Part shown: piece after piece, positions 34,396 to 45,986 of the stretch
Layout: each line of letters starts with the position of its first letter
Numbering within the stretch: position 1 is the stretch's first letter
Origin: Delphinus delphis
Taxonomy: Eukaryota; Chordata; Mammalia; Artiodactyla; Delphinidae
NCBI RefSeq assembly: GCF_949987515.2
Contig: NC_082683.1
Location: forward strand, 125,202,582-125,266,581
Length of the DNA stretch: 64,000 nt
Direction of reading: 5' to 3'
Made by a program: the position numbers and the translations under genes
The notes under the pieces: model-generated
Seen by the model: the letters and a program-made list of their open reading frames with translations, nothing else
Told to the model about the DNA's origin: nothing
Database searches by the model: none

Positions 34396-34713
34396 TTTTA
34401 AATTAATTAATTAATTAATTAATGTTTGGCTGCATTGGGTCTTTGTTGCCACACGCAGGCTTTTCTCTAGTTGCAGCAAGCAGGAGCTACTCTTCATTGC
34501 GGTGCGCGGGCTTCTCATTGCGGAGGCTTCTCTTGTTGTGGAGCCTGGGTTCTAGGCGCACAGGCTTCAGTAGTTGTGGCACGCGGGCTCAGTAGTTGTG
34601 GCGCACGGGCTTAGGTGCTCCATGGCATGTGGGATCTTCCCGGACCAGGGTTCGAACCCATGTCTCCTGCATTGGCAGGTGGATTCTTAACCACTGCACC
34701 ACCAGGGAAGCCC
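34396..34713 (-). mobile_element. CHR-type SINE, long form
   Basis: AATT-rich tail at the left, CCACCAGGGAAG end at the right. The perfect 15-bp duplication TGGCAATCTAATTTT lies at 34381-34395 and 34714-34728. Confidence 0.93.
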
Positions 34714-36090
34714 TGGCAATCTAATTTTAACTGTTTGTATTGTGATTTCTATTACCCTACTAAGTGAAGGAAAACATCAAGTAGCTCAATTGAGATTCTG
34801 GGGTCATGGATGCTGTTCTCCGTTGCTATTCTCCTTTATGCCAAATACACACATCTCTAATCTAGGCATTTCCAATAAAGATTCCTGAAACATTCAGAAT
34901 TCATGCTTAAAAAGAGTAAAGTCAGATCAAATAGATTTTCCAGAAGAAAATCTCCCCTATGTGAGGATTTAGAACTACCTGCCCTGTGTCTGTCAACTCC
35001 CTTTCACTTCCTCATTCATCAGCCTGAACATTTTAGCCAGACATCATCCTCACCTTGTAAGAGTCTGGGATGAGATCTTCATTGATTTACTAAATCCCTA
35101 CCCTTTCAGATGAAATCATACCAAAGGAGCAATTTAGTGCCAACTTCAGTGGTTGTTTTCTTTAGTGCAGGCACCATGCCTACTCCCTGGGACCTATAAC
35201 TCCCCTAACCCAAGTGGAAATGATCTATCTTCAGCGGGATACACTTGGGTTGATTTAGGAAAAAACAAAACCAAACCAAAAGCAAACCACTCCAAAACTG
35301 CTTATGATATTTCCTGAGAAGATTTTTCGGAGGTCCTTTCCAAGCAGTTTCTGATCACCACTGCTCTTTGACTCAGTCATAACAGCAGTAAATTTGAGGG
35401 AACTTTTGCAATACTAGTTATTATGGTTAGGCCAACTAAAAATTAATTGAATTGCTTGGAAAATCAGAATCACAAAAGTTAAGCACTGAGTACCAAAAGA
35501 ATTTTGTACAATCTTCTCAATTATATTGCTTTCTCTTTCTTGTGCACTTTCCATCTCCTAAAGATGAATAATAGCAGAAAATGCTGATGTTTAACATTTC
35601 TAGCTAGAATACATTTTGAACACGTAAAACTAGAGATGCTTATGACAAAATTCATTTAGAGGTAGGAGGTCCCAGTTTCCTAGCTATTCTACTTTTGATC
35701 TTCCTCCAACCCATTCTCTCTACTGCCACTAGAGTTTTCTTCCATAGCTCCTTATTTAAAAAACAAAACACAACCCATCACAACCTGGGCCTAGTCTACT
35801 ATTCCAAATGCTACCATAACCACTTTTCCCTTCATATTTTAAACTCTAGCCACAATCATTTCAAATAATTACCTGGATACTCCATCTTCTGGCATATATC
35901 TGGGACTCTAGGCATGCAATTTCCTCTGCCCAAATGCTCTTCCTGTACCCTCTTCCCCCCATCCCACTTTTCACTTTGTAACCTTAGAATCTCTACTTTA
36001 AGCCATCAACCAATCAACCAACAGAAAACAAGGAAAAACCCTTGTGGAACTTAAAAAGAAACTGATAAAGGCCAAACTAATCATCTAAAT

Positions 36091-36311
36091 CAGGGGTCAC
36101 CAAACTTTTTCTGTTAAGGGACAGAGTAGTAAATATTTTAGGCATTGTGGGCCATACAATCTCTGTCGCAACTACTCAATTTTGCTGATGTAGCTGCAGA
36201 GCAGTCATAGACATTATGTAAATAAAGTGTGGCTGTGTTCTAATAAAACTTTATTTAAAAAAACAGGCAGAGGGCCAGATTTGACTGGTGGGCCATAGTT
36301 TGCTGACCCTC
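36091..36311 (+). mobile_element. hAT-type non-autonomous DNA transposon (Charlie-related)
   Basis: Inverted ends CAGGGGTCACCAAACTTTTT and AGTTTGCTGACCCTC. The 8-bp duplication ATCTAAAT / ATCTAAAG (36083-36090 and 36312-36319) is typical of hAT elements. Total length is 221 bp with no coding potential. Confidence 0.88.
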
Positions 36312-37154
36312 ATCTAAAGCATGCTATGTCTAAATAGCACACATATCTCTAGCTGGCAAAATACATCATTTTCCATGAGTATACTCATAAATAGCAAAAT
36401 CATACTGATCATACACAAGAGAATATATTTTGTTACAAATTGTATCTGCCATGTGGGATGCACTCATATTTCTTACCAAAAAATCTAGTTATAAATAATT
36501 TTAAAACCCATGAAAGCTAATTTTTGAGGGTAGGGATTATTGATTATACTTGAGTAAATGATATAATGTACATGATATCATTTAACACTTCTGGTACTTA
36601 ACAAATGCTTAATTGAACCAAAACAGAATACAAATTCACCTTGTTACTGGAGAATTGTGCAAGGTTTTTGTGTTGTTTTTTCATGTGGCTTCCTCCCTCC
36701 CTCTTTTCCTTCCTTCCTTTCTTCAAGAAAAATTTCTGACTCAGAGAAGGAGCCAAAAACCCACTCCAACTTTGGTCACTGCAAAGCCATAACAACTGTA
36801 GCTTAGAGAGAGCAAGGACTGAGAATTTGGTACTAGTGAAACTGATGTTATATTTCTTAATTGATACTCAAGGTTTTGTAGGTTCTCATCACAGCAGTGA
36901 TCTAAGGAAGTGGTCTTATTTGTTTTCTACAGAGATTAAATATGCTGCCTTTGTATAAGTTCTTTTCACTGATATACTATAATCCAAAAAACACTCCTTG
37001 CTTTTGGAAAAAAGGGCTTAAGTGTTTCAAAACTATTTCCCCATTTAGTTCAGTATTGCTAAATCACTCAATATTAAATATGCAGTTAGCGCCTTCTTTC
37101 CCCCATTTCTCTTCTTTAGCACACTTTGGGTGGCAGCTAGTCTCTAAGGATGAT

Positions 37155-37650
37155 CTTTATGAGTCACATTGTCCAGTGTTTGTGGCCTTGGGTTTCCCCC
37201 CTTACACTGAATATGGGCCTGAGATTCACTTTAACTAAGAGAATGTGATGGAAGGGATGTTATGCCAGTTCTTGACCTAAGATTTAAGAAGGCCTAGCAG
37301 CTTCTGCTTTTGGCAGTCCTAAGCTGCCATGTAAGGAGTCTCTGCTGGAGAGATGACCATGTGAAGAGGCAGTTCTGAGCTGACATGGAGAGAAAGGGAC
37401 ACTCAGCTGTCTGAGCTAAGCTCTCTTGTGGTTCTCCTCCAAAATGTCAGAGATTTGAAGGAGCTATCTTGAACATTCTAGCCCCTTTGAACCGCTAGGT
37501 GACTGCAGCTCCAGCCAGCATCACAAAGAACAAATAAACCACCCAACAGAACCCAGTAAACCACAGAAGTGTGAGAGAGAAAATGATTACTTTTTCAAGC
37601 CACTAAGTTTTGGGGTAGTTTATAACACAGCAATATAGATAATCAAAATA
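37155..37650 (+). mobile_element. MLT1-like MaLR LTR
   Basis: Words such as GGGCCTGAGATTCACTTTAA and CTAGCAGCTTCTGCTTTTGG, and the end AAGCCACTAAGTTTTGGGGT with a following TTTATAACACAGCAATATAG, match MLT1-type LTRs. The exact left boundary is uncertain. Confidence 0.75.
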
Positions 37651-37929
37651 CTTTGAAATGATTAAAAAGAATATATTAATAGTGTTTCTTTTCTGGGAAT
37701 CATTGCAGTGAATATTCTAACCATACAGAGTTCCACCTGGAGTTAGTAAAAAAAGAAAAAAAAAATTTTTTTTCCTGAAGAAAGTTTACTGACCTGGTCT
37801 TGACTTGGCCAAGAGGAACACGAAGTGAAAAACTAGATCTTCAGAATAGGGTAATTTGGGGATTACCTATAATAAGTGATCAATCAACACATTTGTTTTC
37901 TACAGAGAGAAGCAAACAGGTGCTATGGA

Positions 37930-38170
37930 AAAATCATCACTGTTGGAGTCAGATGTAGATCTGGATTTGAATCCCAGCATTTTTGTTTACTTGCTGTGGG
38001 ATCTTGAGCAAATCACTCAGTATTGCCAAACCTTGGTTTCCTCAGCTCCCAAATGAGAATACTGGCAGCTCCCACCTTTTAGGACTATTTTAAGGATTCA
38101 GTTAGACAAATGTATGTAAAATGCCTAGCACAGTGCTGGTACATAACTGTACCAGCAAATCTTATTTTGT
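37930..38170 (+). repeat. MIR SINE
   Basis: Near-complete MIR: GATCTGGATTTGAATCCCAG, TTGAGCAAATCACTCAGTAT and GCCTAGCACAGTGCTGGTAC. Confidence 0.85.
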
Positions 38171-38357
38171 TGCCCTTATAGAGGCGTCATGACAAGAACC
38201 TGGCTGAATGGAAGGCCTAAGTCTTGGGGCGTGCCTCTGATGCTGGATCACCTTCCTCCCACCCTACTTCCTCTGATCACCCAAGGAGGTCAACAGGATG
38301 TGAAGAATTGAATCCTGCCTCTAACTGACAAGTATTACGATATCCATCTTGGGCTAC

Positions 38358-38735
38358 TGTTATGGGAGGGACTGTGTTCCCGCCACATTCATATGTGCCC
38401 CAATTATCTCAGAATGTGACTGTATTTGGAGAAGGATCTTTAAACTGGTGATTAAATTAAGCTGGGGTTGTTAGGGTGGATCCTAATCCAATATGACTGG
38501 TATTCTTGTAAGAAGAGGAGATTAGGACACAAAAACACATAGAAGAAAGACTATGTGAAAACAGGGAGAAGACAGCCATCTACCAACCAAGGAACGAAGG
38601 CCTCAGAGGAAACCAAGACTGCCGACACCTTCATCTTAGACTTCTAGCCTCCAGAAATGTGAGGAAATAAAGTTATGTTGTCTAAGCCACCCAGTCTGTG
38701 GCACTTTGTTATGGCAGACATAGTAAACTAATCTA
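38358..38735 (+). mobile_element. Solo MaLR LTR (MST/MLT1 type)
   Basis: The 378-bp unit starts TGTTATGGGAGGGACTGTGT, contains AATATGACTGGTATTCTTGT and ends near ATGGCAGACATAGTAAACTA. The perfect 5-bp duplication GCTAC lies at 38353-38357 and 38736-38740. No internal sequence remains. Confidence 0.85.
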
Positions 38736-39753
38736 GCTACTCTGAAAATGATTAAGGTACATGAGGCAAGCGAATAAATCACAGGTTACAAAGAGAGTGG
38801 AAAGGAACATAGCAGATGGAGAGAGGCGGGAAACAAAGACAGGATGGAGACAGGCCTTGCCACTTTGGGAGCTCAGGTTGTGATGGTCATTTGAGATCTG
38901 CCTAAGTCCATGCCTGAGCCTGGTAGGTAAAAGGTTCACCTAAAGACACTGAACATCAGAAAGAAAATAACACTTCTATACCAAATGCAGAAAGAGATAA
39001 AAGTCTGTCACTCGGGACCCTCTTTCTTATGAAAAGTTTTAAAACATCTTAGAGTACAAGTGAAAATGGAAAATGCTTTGCTATTTTGAGACTCGTTCAC
39101 TCTTGTAAATGACATCTGTGATGTCAACATTCAATGAGAGCTATTCAGAATCTGGCACTTTTAATTCATGTGAGAAGTCCAATTCCACCGAGTAAAGAGG
39201 ATATTAGGGTTACATTTAACATAGAGTGCAAATATTGCATTGGAGTAGGTTAGGGATAAAAATGTCAATTATATGTAAAATTAAATACCACCTTTTTGAA
39301 TCATTTGCCTTGGCATCGTGGAAAATTTTCTAGCCTTCTCCAAGAGTGTGACATTTGGTAACAGTAATTCATAAATGGCCTGACTCCCCAGTGAGTCACA
39401 GTGACTAAAATACTTTGAATAAATGTTTCACTTATTTATATTGTTGGGTCAAAACCACAATTTGCTGAATTATCTGTGTTGGTAACATTTTTTAAAGAGT
39501 TACAATTACCACTTGCAACCTCTCAGTGCTCCATATGTTGTTGACACATACAAGAAAGTGAGTAGATAGGATTAATGGATAATGATTGTGTACCCCCATG
39601 TCTTAAAACTCAACAAAAAATAGATGAATTAAATAGGCAGCCACAGTGATTATATTTAAAAATAGAGCTTATTCCCATGAACAAATGATACGGAGCACCA
39701 AAGCAGGGCGTTACTAAATCTTTGAGCCTGCAAATTGTAAAATAACTTCTTTT

Positions 39754-39837
39754 TTTGTTTCTTTTTAAATAAGTGCTCACTTATTTTTCAGCTGGTAATA
39801 TGTACATGTGAAATTTTACTTTCTTTCTTTTTCTTTT
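39754..39837 (-). other. Putative L1 3' transduced segment between two A-rich tails
   Basis: On the - strand the L1 3' end is followed by an A-rich tail (about 39837-39819). Then come about 50 bases of non-L1 sequence (39818-39768), then a second A-rich run (39767-39754) that abuts the target-site duplication. This order is the usual signature of read-through past the L1 polyadenylation signal and co-mobilisation of flanking DNA. Confidence 0.65.
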
Positions 39838-42800
39838 AACAGATCTTTATTGGAGTATAATTGCTTCACAATACTGTGCTAGTTTCCATTGCACAACAGA
39901 GCGAATCAGCCATATGCATACACATGTCCCCATATCCCCTCCCTCTTGAGCCTCCCTCCCACCCTCCCTATCCCACTCCTCTAGGTCATCACAAAGCACT
40001 GAGCCGATTTCCCTGTGCTATGTGGCTGCTTCCCACCAGCCAACTATTTTACATTCAGTAGTGTATATATGTCGATGCTACTCTCACTTTGCCCCAGCTT
40101 CGCCCTCCCACCCCATGTCCTCAAGTCCATTTTCTATGCCTATCTCTTTATTCCTGCCCTGTAACTAGGTTTATCAGTACCATTCTACTGTTTTTTAGAT
40201 TCCATATATATGTGTTAGCATACGGTATTTATTTTTCCCTTTCTGACTTACTTCACTCTGTATGACAGACTATCCACCTCACTACAAATAACTCAATTTC
40301 ATTTATTTGAATGGCTGAGTAATATTCCATTGTGTATATGTGCCGCATCTTCTTTATCCATTCATCTATCGATGGACACTTAGGTTGTTTCCATGTCCTG
40401 GTTATTGTAAATAGTGCTGCAATGAACACTGTGGTACATGTCTCTCTTTGGATTATGGTTTTCACAGGGTATATGCCCAGTACTGGCATTGCTGGGTCAT
40501 ACGGTAGTTCTATTTTTAGATTTTAAGGAAACGCCACACTGTTTTCCATAGTGGTTGTATCAATTTACATTCCCACCAACAGTGCAAGAGGGTTCCCTTT
40601 TCACCACACCCTTTCCAGCATTTATTGTTTCTAGATTTTTGATAATGGCCACTCTGACTGGTGTGAGGTGATATCTCATTGCAGTTTTGATTTGCACTTC
40701 TCTAATAATTAGTGATGTTGAGCATCTTTTCATGTGCTTCTTGGCCATCTGTATGTCTTCCTTGGTGAAATGTCTATTTAGGTCTTCTGCCCATTTTTTA
40801 ACTGTATGGTTTGTTTTTTTGATATTGAGCTCCATGAGCTGTTTGTATATTTTGGAGATTAATGCTTTGTCTGTTGTTTCATTTGCAAATATTTTCTCCC
40901 ATTCTAAGGGTTGTCTTTTTGTCTTGTTTATGGTTTCCTTTGCTGTGCAAAAGCTTTTAAGTTTAATGAAGTCCCATTTGTTTATTTTTATTTGTTACTC
41001 TAGGAGGTGGGTCAAAAAAGATCTTGCTGTAATTTATATCAAAAAGTGTTCTTCCTATGTTTTCCTCTAAGAGTTTCATAGCGTCTGGTCTTACATTTAA
41101 GTCTTTAATCCATTTGTGGTTTATTTTTCTGTATGGTGTTAGGCATTGTTCTAATTTCATTCTTTTACACGTAGCTGTGCAGTTTTCCCAGCACCACTTA
41201 TTGAAGAGGCTGTCTTTTCTCCATTGTATGTTCTTGCCTCCTTTGTCGTAAATTAAGTGCCCATATGTGCGTGGGTTTATCTCTGGGCATTCTATCCTGT
41301 ACCATTGATCTATATTTCTGTTTTTGTGCCAGTAACATACTGTCTTGATTACTGTACCTTCGTGGTATAGTTTGAGGTTGGGGAACCTGATTCCTCCAAC
41401 TCCATTTTTCTTTCTCAAGATTGCTTTGGCTATTTGGGGACTTTTGTGTTTCCATATGAATCGTAATTTTTTTTTTCTAATTCTAATTTTAATTCTGTAA
41501 AGAATGCCATTGGTAGTTTGAAAGGGATTGTATTGAATCTGTAGATTGCTTTGGGTAGTATAGTCATTTTCACAATATTGATTCTTCCAATTGAAGAACA
41601 TGGTATATCTCTCCATCTGTTTGTGTCATCTTTGATTTCTTTCATCAGTGTCTTATAGTTTTCTGAGTACAAGTCTTTTACCTCCTTAGGTAGATTTATT
41701 CCTAGGTATTTTATTATTTTTGTTGCATTGGTAAATGGGAATGTTTCCTTAATTTCTCTTTCAGATTTTTCATCATTAGTGTATAGGAATGCAAGAGATT
41801 TCTGTGCATTAATTTTGTATCCTGCAACTTTACCAAATTCATTGATTAGCTCTAGTAGTTTTCTGGTGGCATCTTTAGGATTCTCTGTGTATAGATCATG
41901 TCATCTGCAAACAGTGGCAGTTTTACTTCTTTTCCAATCTGTATTCCTTTTATTTCTTTTTCTTCTCTGATTGCCATGGCTAGGACTTCCCAAACTATGT
42001 TCAATAATAGTGGTAAGAGTGGACATCCTTGTCTTATTCCTGAGCTTAGAGAAATGCTTTCAGTTTTTCACCATTGAGAATGATGTTTGCTGTGGGTCTG
42101 TCGTATATGGCCTATATTATGTTGAGGTAGGTTCCCTCTATGCCCACTTTCTGGAGAGTTTTTATCATAAATGGGTATTTAATTTTGTCAAAAGCTTTTT
42201 CTGCATCTATTGAGATGATCATGTGGTTTTTATTCTTCAATTTGTTAATATGGTATATCACATTGATTGATTTGTGTATATTGAAGAATTCTTGCATCAC
42301 TGGGATAAATCCCACTTGATCAAGGTTTATGATCCTTTTAAACCTTGTGTTGTTGGATTCTGTTTGCTAGTATTTTGTTCAGGATTTCTGCATCTATATT
42401 CATCAGTGATATTGTTCTGTAATTTTCTTTTTTTTCTAGTATCTTTGTCTGGTTTTGGTATGAGGGTGATGGTGGCCTCATAGAATGAGTTTGGGAGTGT
42501 TCCTTCTTCTGCAATTTTTTGGAAGAGTTTGAGAAGGATGGGTGTTACCTCTTCTCTAAATGTTTCATAGAATTCTCCTGTGAAGCCATCTGGTCCTGGA
42601 CTTCTGTTTGAGGGAAGATTTTTAATTACAGTTTCAATTTCATTACTTGTGATAGGTCTGTTTATATTTTCTAATTCTTCCTGGTTCAGTCTTGGAAAAT
42701 TGTACCTTTCCAAGAATTTGTCCATTTCTTCGTGGTTGTCCATTTCATTGGCATATAGCTGTTTGTAGAAGTATCTTATAATTCTTTGTATTTCTACACT

Positions 42801-43160
42801 GTGAGTTGTGATTTCTCCTTTTTCATTTCTGATTTTATTGATTTGCATCCTCTCCCTTTTTTTCTTGATGAGTCTGGCTAAGGGTTTATCAATTTTGTTT
42901 AACTTGTCAAAGAACCAGCTTTTTGTTTTATTGAACTTTGTTGTTTTCTTCGTTTCTATTTCATTTATTTCTGCTCTGATCTTTAAGATTTCTTTCCTTC
43001 TACTGACTTTGGGCTTTCTTTGTTCTTCTTTCTCTAGTTGTTTTAAGTGTAGGGTTAGATTGTTTGGGATTTTTGTTGTTTCCTGAGGTGAGATTGTATT
43101 GCTATAAACTTCCCTCTTAGAACTGCTTTTGATGCATCCCATAGGTTTTGGGTCATTATG

Positions 43161-43512
43161 TTTTTTTTTTTTTTCTCTTTAAATTTATTCATTTATTTTA
43201 TTTATTTATTTTTGGCTGCATTGGGTCTTCGTTGCTGCATGTGGGCTTTCTGTAGTTGAAGCGAGCGGGGGCTACTCTTTGTTGCAGTCCACGGGCTCCT
43301 CTTTGTGGTGGCTTTTCTTGTGGCGGAGCACGGGCTCTAGGCACGTGGGCTTCCGTAGTTGTGGCTCACGGGCTCTAGAGCGCAGGCTCAGTAGTTGTGG
43401 CACACAGGCTTCGTTGCTCTGCAGCATGTGGGAACTTCCCGGACCAGGGCTTGAACCTGTGTCCCCTGCATTGGCAGGCAGATTCTTAACCACTGAGCCA
43501 CCAGGGAAGCCC
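43161..43512 (-). mobile_element. CHR-type SINE, long form, nested in L1
   Basis: Poly-T and ATTTATTT tail at the left, CCACCAGGGAAGCCC at the right. The 12-bp duplication TGGGTCATTATG (43149-43160) and TGGGTCATTGTG (43513-43524) lies in L1 sequence. Confidence 0.93.
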
Positions 43513-43529
43513 TGGGTCATTGTGTTTTT

Positions 43530-43743
43530 TTTTTTTTTTTTTTTTTTTTTGCAGTACACGGGCCTCTCACTGTTGTGGCCTCTCCCATTGCGGAGCGCAG
43601 GCTCCGGACACGCAGGCTCAGCAGCCATGGCTCACGGGCCCAGCCGCTCCACGGCATGTGGGATATTCCCAGACCGGGGCACGAACCTGTGTCCCCTGCA
43701 TCGGCAGGCGGACTGTCAACCACTGCGCCACCAGGGAAGCCCC
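43530..43743 (-). mobile_element. CHR-type SINE, short form, inserted at the edge of the previous SINE
   Basis: A run of about 27 T starts the copy and CCACCAGGGAAGCCC ends it. The perfect 13-bp duplication TCATTGTGTTTTT lies at 43517-43529 and 43744-43756. It overlaps the right duplication of the long SINE, so this insertion came later. Confidence 0.93.
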
Positions 43744-44658
43744 TCATTGTGTTTTTATTGTCATTTGTTTCTATGTATTTTTAAAATTTCTTCTTTGATT
43801 TCTTCAGTGATGTCTTGGTTATTTAGTAGTACACTGGTTAGCCTCCATGAATTTGTGTTTTTTACAGTTTTTTCCCTGTAACTGATTTCCAGTCTCATAG
43901 CACTGTGGTCAGAAAAGATGCTTGATACGATTTCAATTTTCTTAAATTTTCAGAGGCTTGATTTGTGACCCAAGATGTGATCTCTCCTGGAGAATGTTCC
44001 ATGTGCACTTGAGAAGAAAGTGTATTCTGCCACTTTTGGGTGGAACGTTCTATAAATATCAATTAGATCTATCTAGTCTATTGTGTCATTTAAAGCTTGT
44101 GTTTCCTCATTTATTTCCAGTTTGGATGATCTGTCCATTGGTGTAAGTGGGGTGTTAAAGTCCCCTACTCTTATTGTGTTACTGTCAATTTCTCCTTTCA
44201 TGGTTGTCAGCATTTGCCTTATGTATTGAGGTGCTCCTATGTTGGGTTCATAAACATTTATAATTGTTATATCTTCTTCTCGGATTGATCCTTTGATCAT
44301 TATATAGTGTCCCTCCTTATCTCTTGTAACTATCTTTATTTTAAAATCTATTTTATGTAATTATTGCTACTCCAGCTTTAACTTCCACTTGGATGGAATA
44401 TCTTTTTCTATCCTTTCACTTTCAGTCTATATGTGTCCCTAGGTCTGAAGTGGGTCTCTTGTAGACAGCATATATATGGGTCTTGTTTTTATATCCATTC
44501 AGCCAGTCTCTATCTTTTGGTTGGGGCATTTAATCCATTTACATTCAAGGTTATTATTGATATGTATGTTCCTACTGTCATTTTCTTAATTGTTTTGGGT
44601 TTGTTTTTGTGGCTCATTTTCTTCTCGTGTTTCCCGCTTAGAGAAGTTTCTTTAGCAT

Positions 44659-45065
44659 TTATTGTAAAGCTGGTTTGGTGGTGTTGCATTCACTTAGCTT
44701 TTGCTTGTCTGAAAGGTTTTTGACTTCTCCATCGAATCTGAATGAGATCCTTGCTGGGTACAGTAATCTTGGTTGTAGGTTTTTCTCTTTCATCACTTCA
44801 TGTATATCCTGCCACTCCCTTCTGGCCTGCAGTGTTTCCACTGAAAAATCAGCTGATAACCTTATGGGGATTCCTTTGTATGTTATTTTTTGTTTTTCCC
44901 TTGCTGCTTTTAATATTTTTTCTTTGAATTAATTTTTGTTAGTTTGATTAATATGTGTCTTGGTTTATTTTTCTTAGGGTTTATTCTGTATGGGAGTCTC
45001 TGTGCTTCCTGGACTTGGGTGACTATTTCCTTTCCCATGTTAGGGAAGTTTTCAACTATAATAGA
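44659..45065 (-). pseudogene. L1 ORF1 C-terminal part, 5' part missing
   Basis: On the - strand, ENFPNMGKEIVTQVQEAQ, then PYRINPKKNKPRHILIKLTK, then LSADFSVETLQARREWQDIH and ARISFRFDGEVKNLSDKQKL. These match the RNA-binding and C-terminal domains of L1 ORF1p. The N-terminal coiled-coil half is not visible: sequence upstream of about 45065 passes directly into 5' UTR-like GC-rich DNA, which suggests an internal deletion. A frameshift also lies near 44910-44840. Confidence 0.75.
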
Positions 45066-45109
45066 TAAATCAACAACCGGAAGGTATAGTAGTACCACAA
45101 TAGTAAAAA

Positions 45110-45986
45110 CGAGGAGGATGGAAAAGAAAAATGGGGGGAGGGGGGGAAGGCCTTGGCTGTGGAGGGCGGAGCCTAAGCAAGGGCAAGGTTTGGGTAGTGG
45201 GCGGGGCCAATGCTCAGGACCCACAGGGCTGGAAAAGGCCCTGGGGGCTGTGGCTTAGGCTCAAGGAAGAGAAGGGGTCCAGGCGTGCCCCCCACCCCTG
45301 GTCTTAGAGGGCAGGGGATCTCACCTGGGAGCCCAGCAGGCTTCCTGGGCTCGAGTGGGTGGGTCAAAGGTCCTCCTCTCCTCTACTGCTCCTCCAGTCT
45401 GGGAGGGCCCCTCCCTCCTGCCTCACCTGTTCTCCCCTTGGCCTCCTTCCTATGTCCCCAAGGACCCTTGTGACATAGAGGGGACTCTGGAGAGCAGGGG
45501 ATTGGCCTGGGAGCTTAGCAGGCTCTCCGAGCCCGAGTGGGCGGGGCAATCGCCCTCTGCTCCTCTTCTCCTCTTCCAGAGGGCCCCTCCTGCCTGCCTC
45601 TCCTGATCTCCCCAGACTCCCTTCTATGCCTCCAGGACCCACGCAGCCTGGATGGGGCTTTGAAGGAGGGACACCGGCTTTGGAGCTCAGCAGGCTCCCT
45701 GGCCCAAGTGGGACAGGTGATCACCCTCCAGTCCTCTCCTGCTCTTCCTGGAGAGTCCCCGCCACCCCCGCCTGCCTCTCCTGATCTCCCTGGCCTCAGG
45801 GGTGCCAATCCTGTCTGGTCTCCACTTCTCCATCCCCCTCAGTCCCCCTACGTCCTACCGGTTCACTTTGGGGTTCCTCCCGTCTCTTTGGGCATCAGAG
45901 TCCCTGACCAGCGGCCAGCAGGTACCCTAGTTGTGGGGAGACGCTAACTCCGTGTCTTTCCACACCACCATCTTGACTCCGCCTCC
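45110..45986 (-). promoter_or_regulatory. L1 5' UTR with about three tandem monomers
   Basis: GC-rich and CpG-containing. The motifs GCCCAGCAGG (45331), GCTTAGCAGG (45513) and GCTCAGCAGG (45685), each followed by a GAGTGGG- or AAGTGGG-like block and a CTCCTCT-rich stretch, recur at spacings of 182 and 172 bases. Monomeric 5' UTRs serve as internal promoters in some mammalian L1 lineages. Several long open frames here on both strands reflect GC content, not genes. Confidence 0.75.

Larger units (their letters stand above)
40253..44560 (-). pseudogene. L1 ORF2 (endonuclease/reverse transcriptase), broken
   Basis: Fragments in several frames together match L1 ORF2. The endonuclease has NVNGLNAPTKR near 44545-44510 and GDFNTPLTPMDRSS near 44160. 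The reverse transcriptase has [12 protein letters not shown] near 42585, [14 protein letters not shown] near 42215 (catalytic Asp motif A) and FADD at 41911-41900 (motif C). The C-terminal part includes WIKKMRHIYTMEYYSAIQ near 40330. The catalytic motifs are still readable, but in-frame stops and frameshifts separate them and two SINEs split the region between endonuclease and reverse transcriptase. The enzyme would have nicked target DNA and copied L1 RNA there. This copy cannot make it intact. Confidence 0.9.
39754..45986 (-). mobile_element. Near full-length L1 with 5' UTR, broken ORFs and probable 3' transduction
   Basis: A - strand L1, in the same sense as NME7. A perfect 16-bp duplication TAAAATAACTTCTTTT flanks it at 39738-39753 and 45987-46002. 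From the 5' end it has a GC-rich 5' UTR (about 45.1-45.98 kb), the last part of ORF1 (about 45.06-44.66 kb), ORF2 endonuclease and reverse transcriptase (about 44.6-40.2 kb), and a 3' UTR ending near 39838. Two SINEs interrupt ORF2. Stops and frameshifts break both ORFs, so it is not expected to encode working protein. Confidence 0.95.

Noticed and set aside
40253..43142. A possible domesticated reverse transcriptase gene.
   Set aside because: Frameshifts, stops and two SINE insertions split the ORF, and the flanking duplication shows an ordinary L1 insertion.
45173..45947. Long overlapping open frames on both strands in a GC-rich region, which could look like a CpG-island gene.
   Set aside because: The region lies inside the L1 duplication boundaries, is internally repetitive, and fits an L1 5' UTR. 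GC-rich DNA gives few stops by chance.
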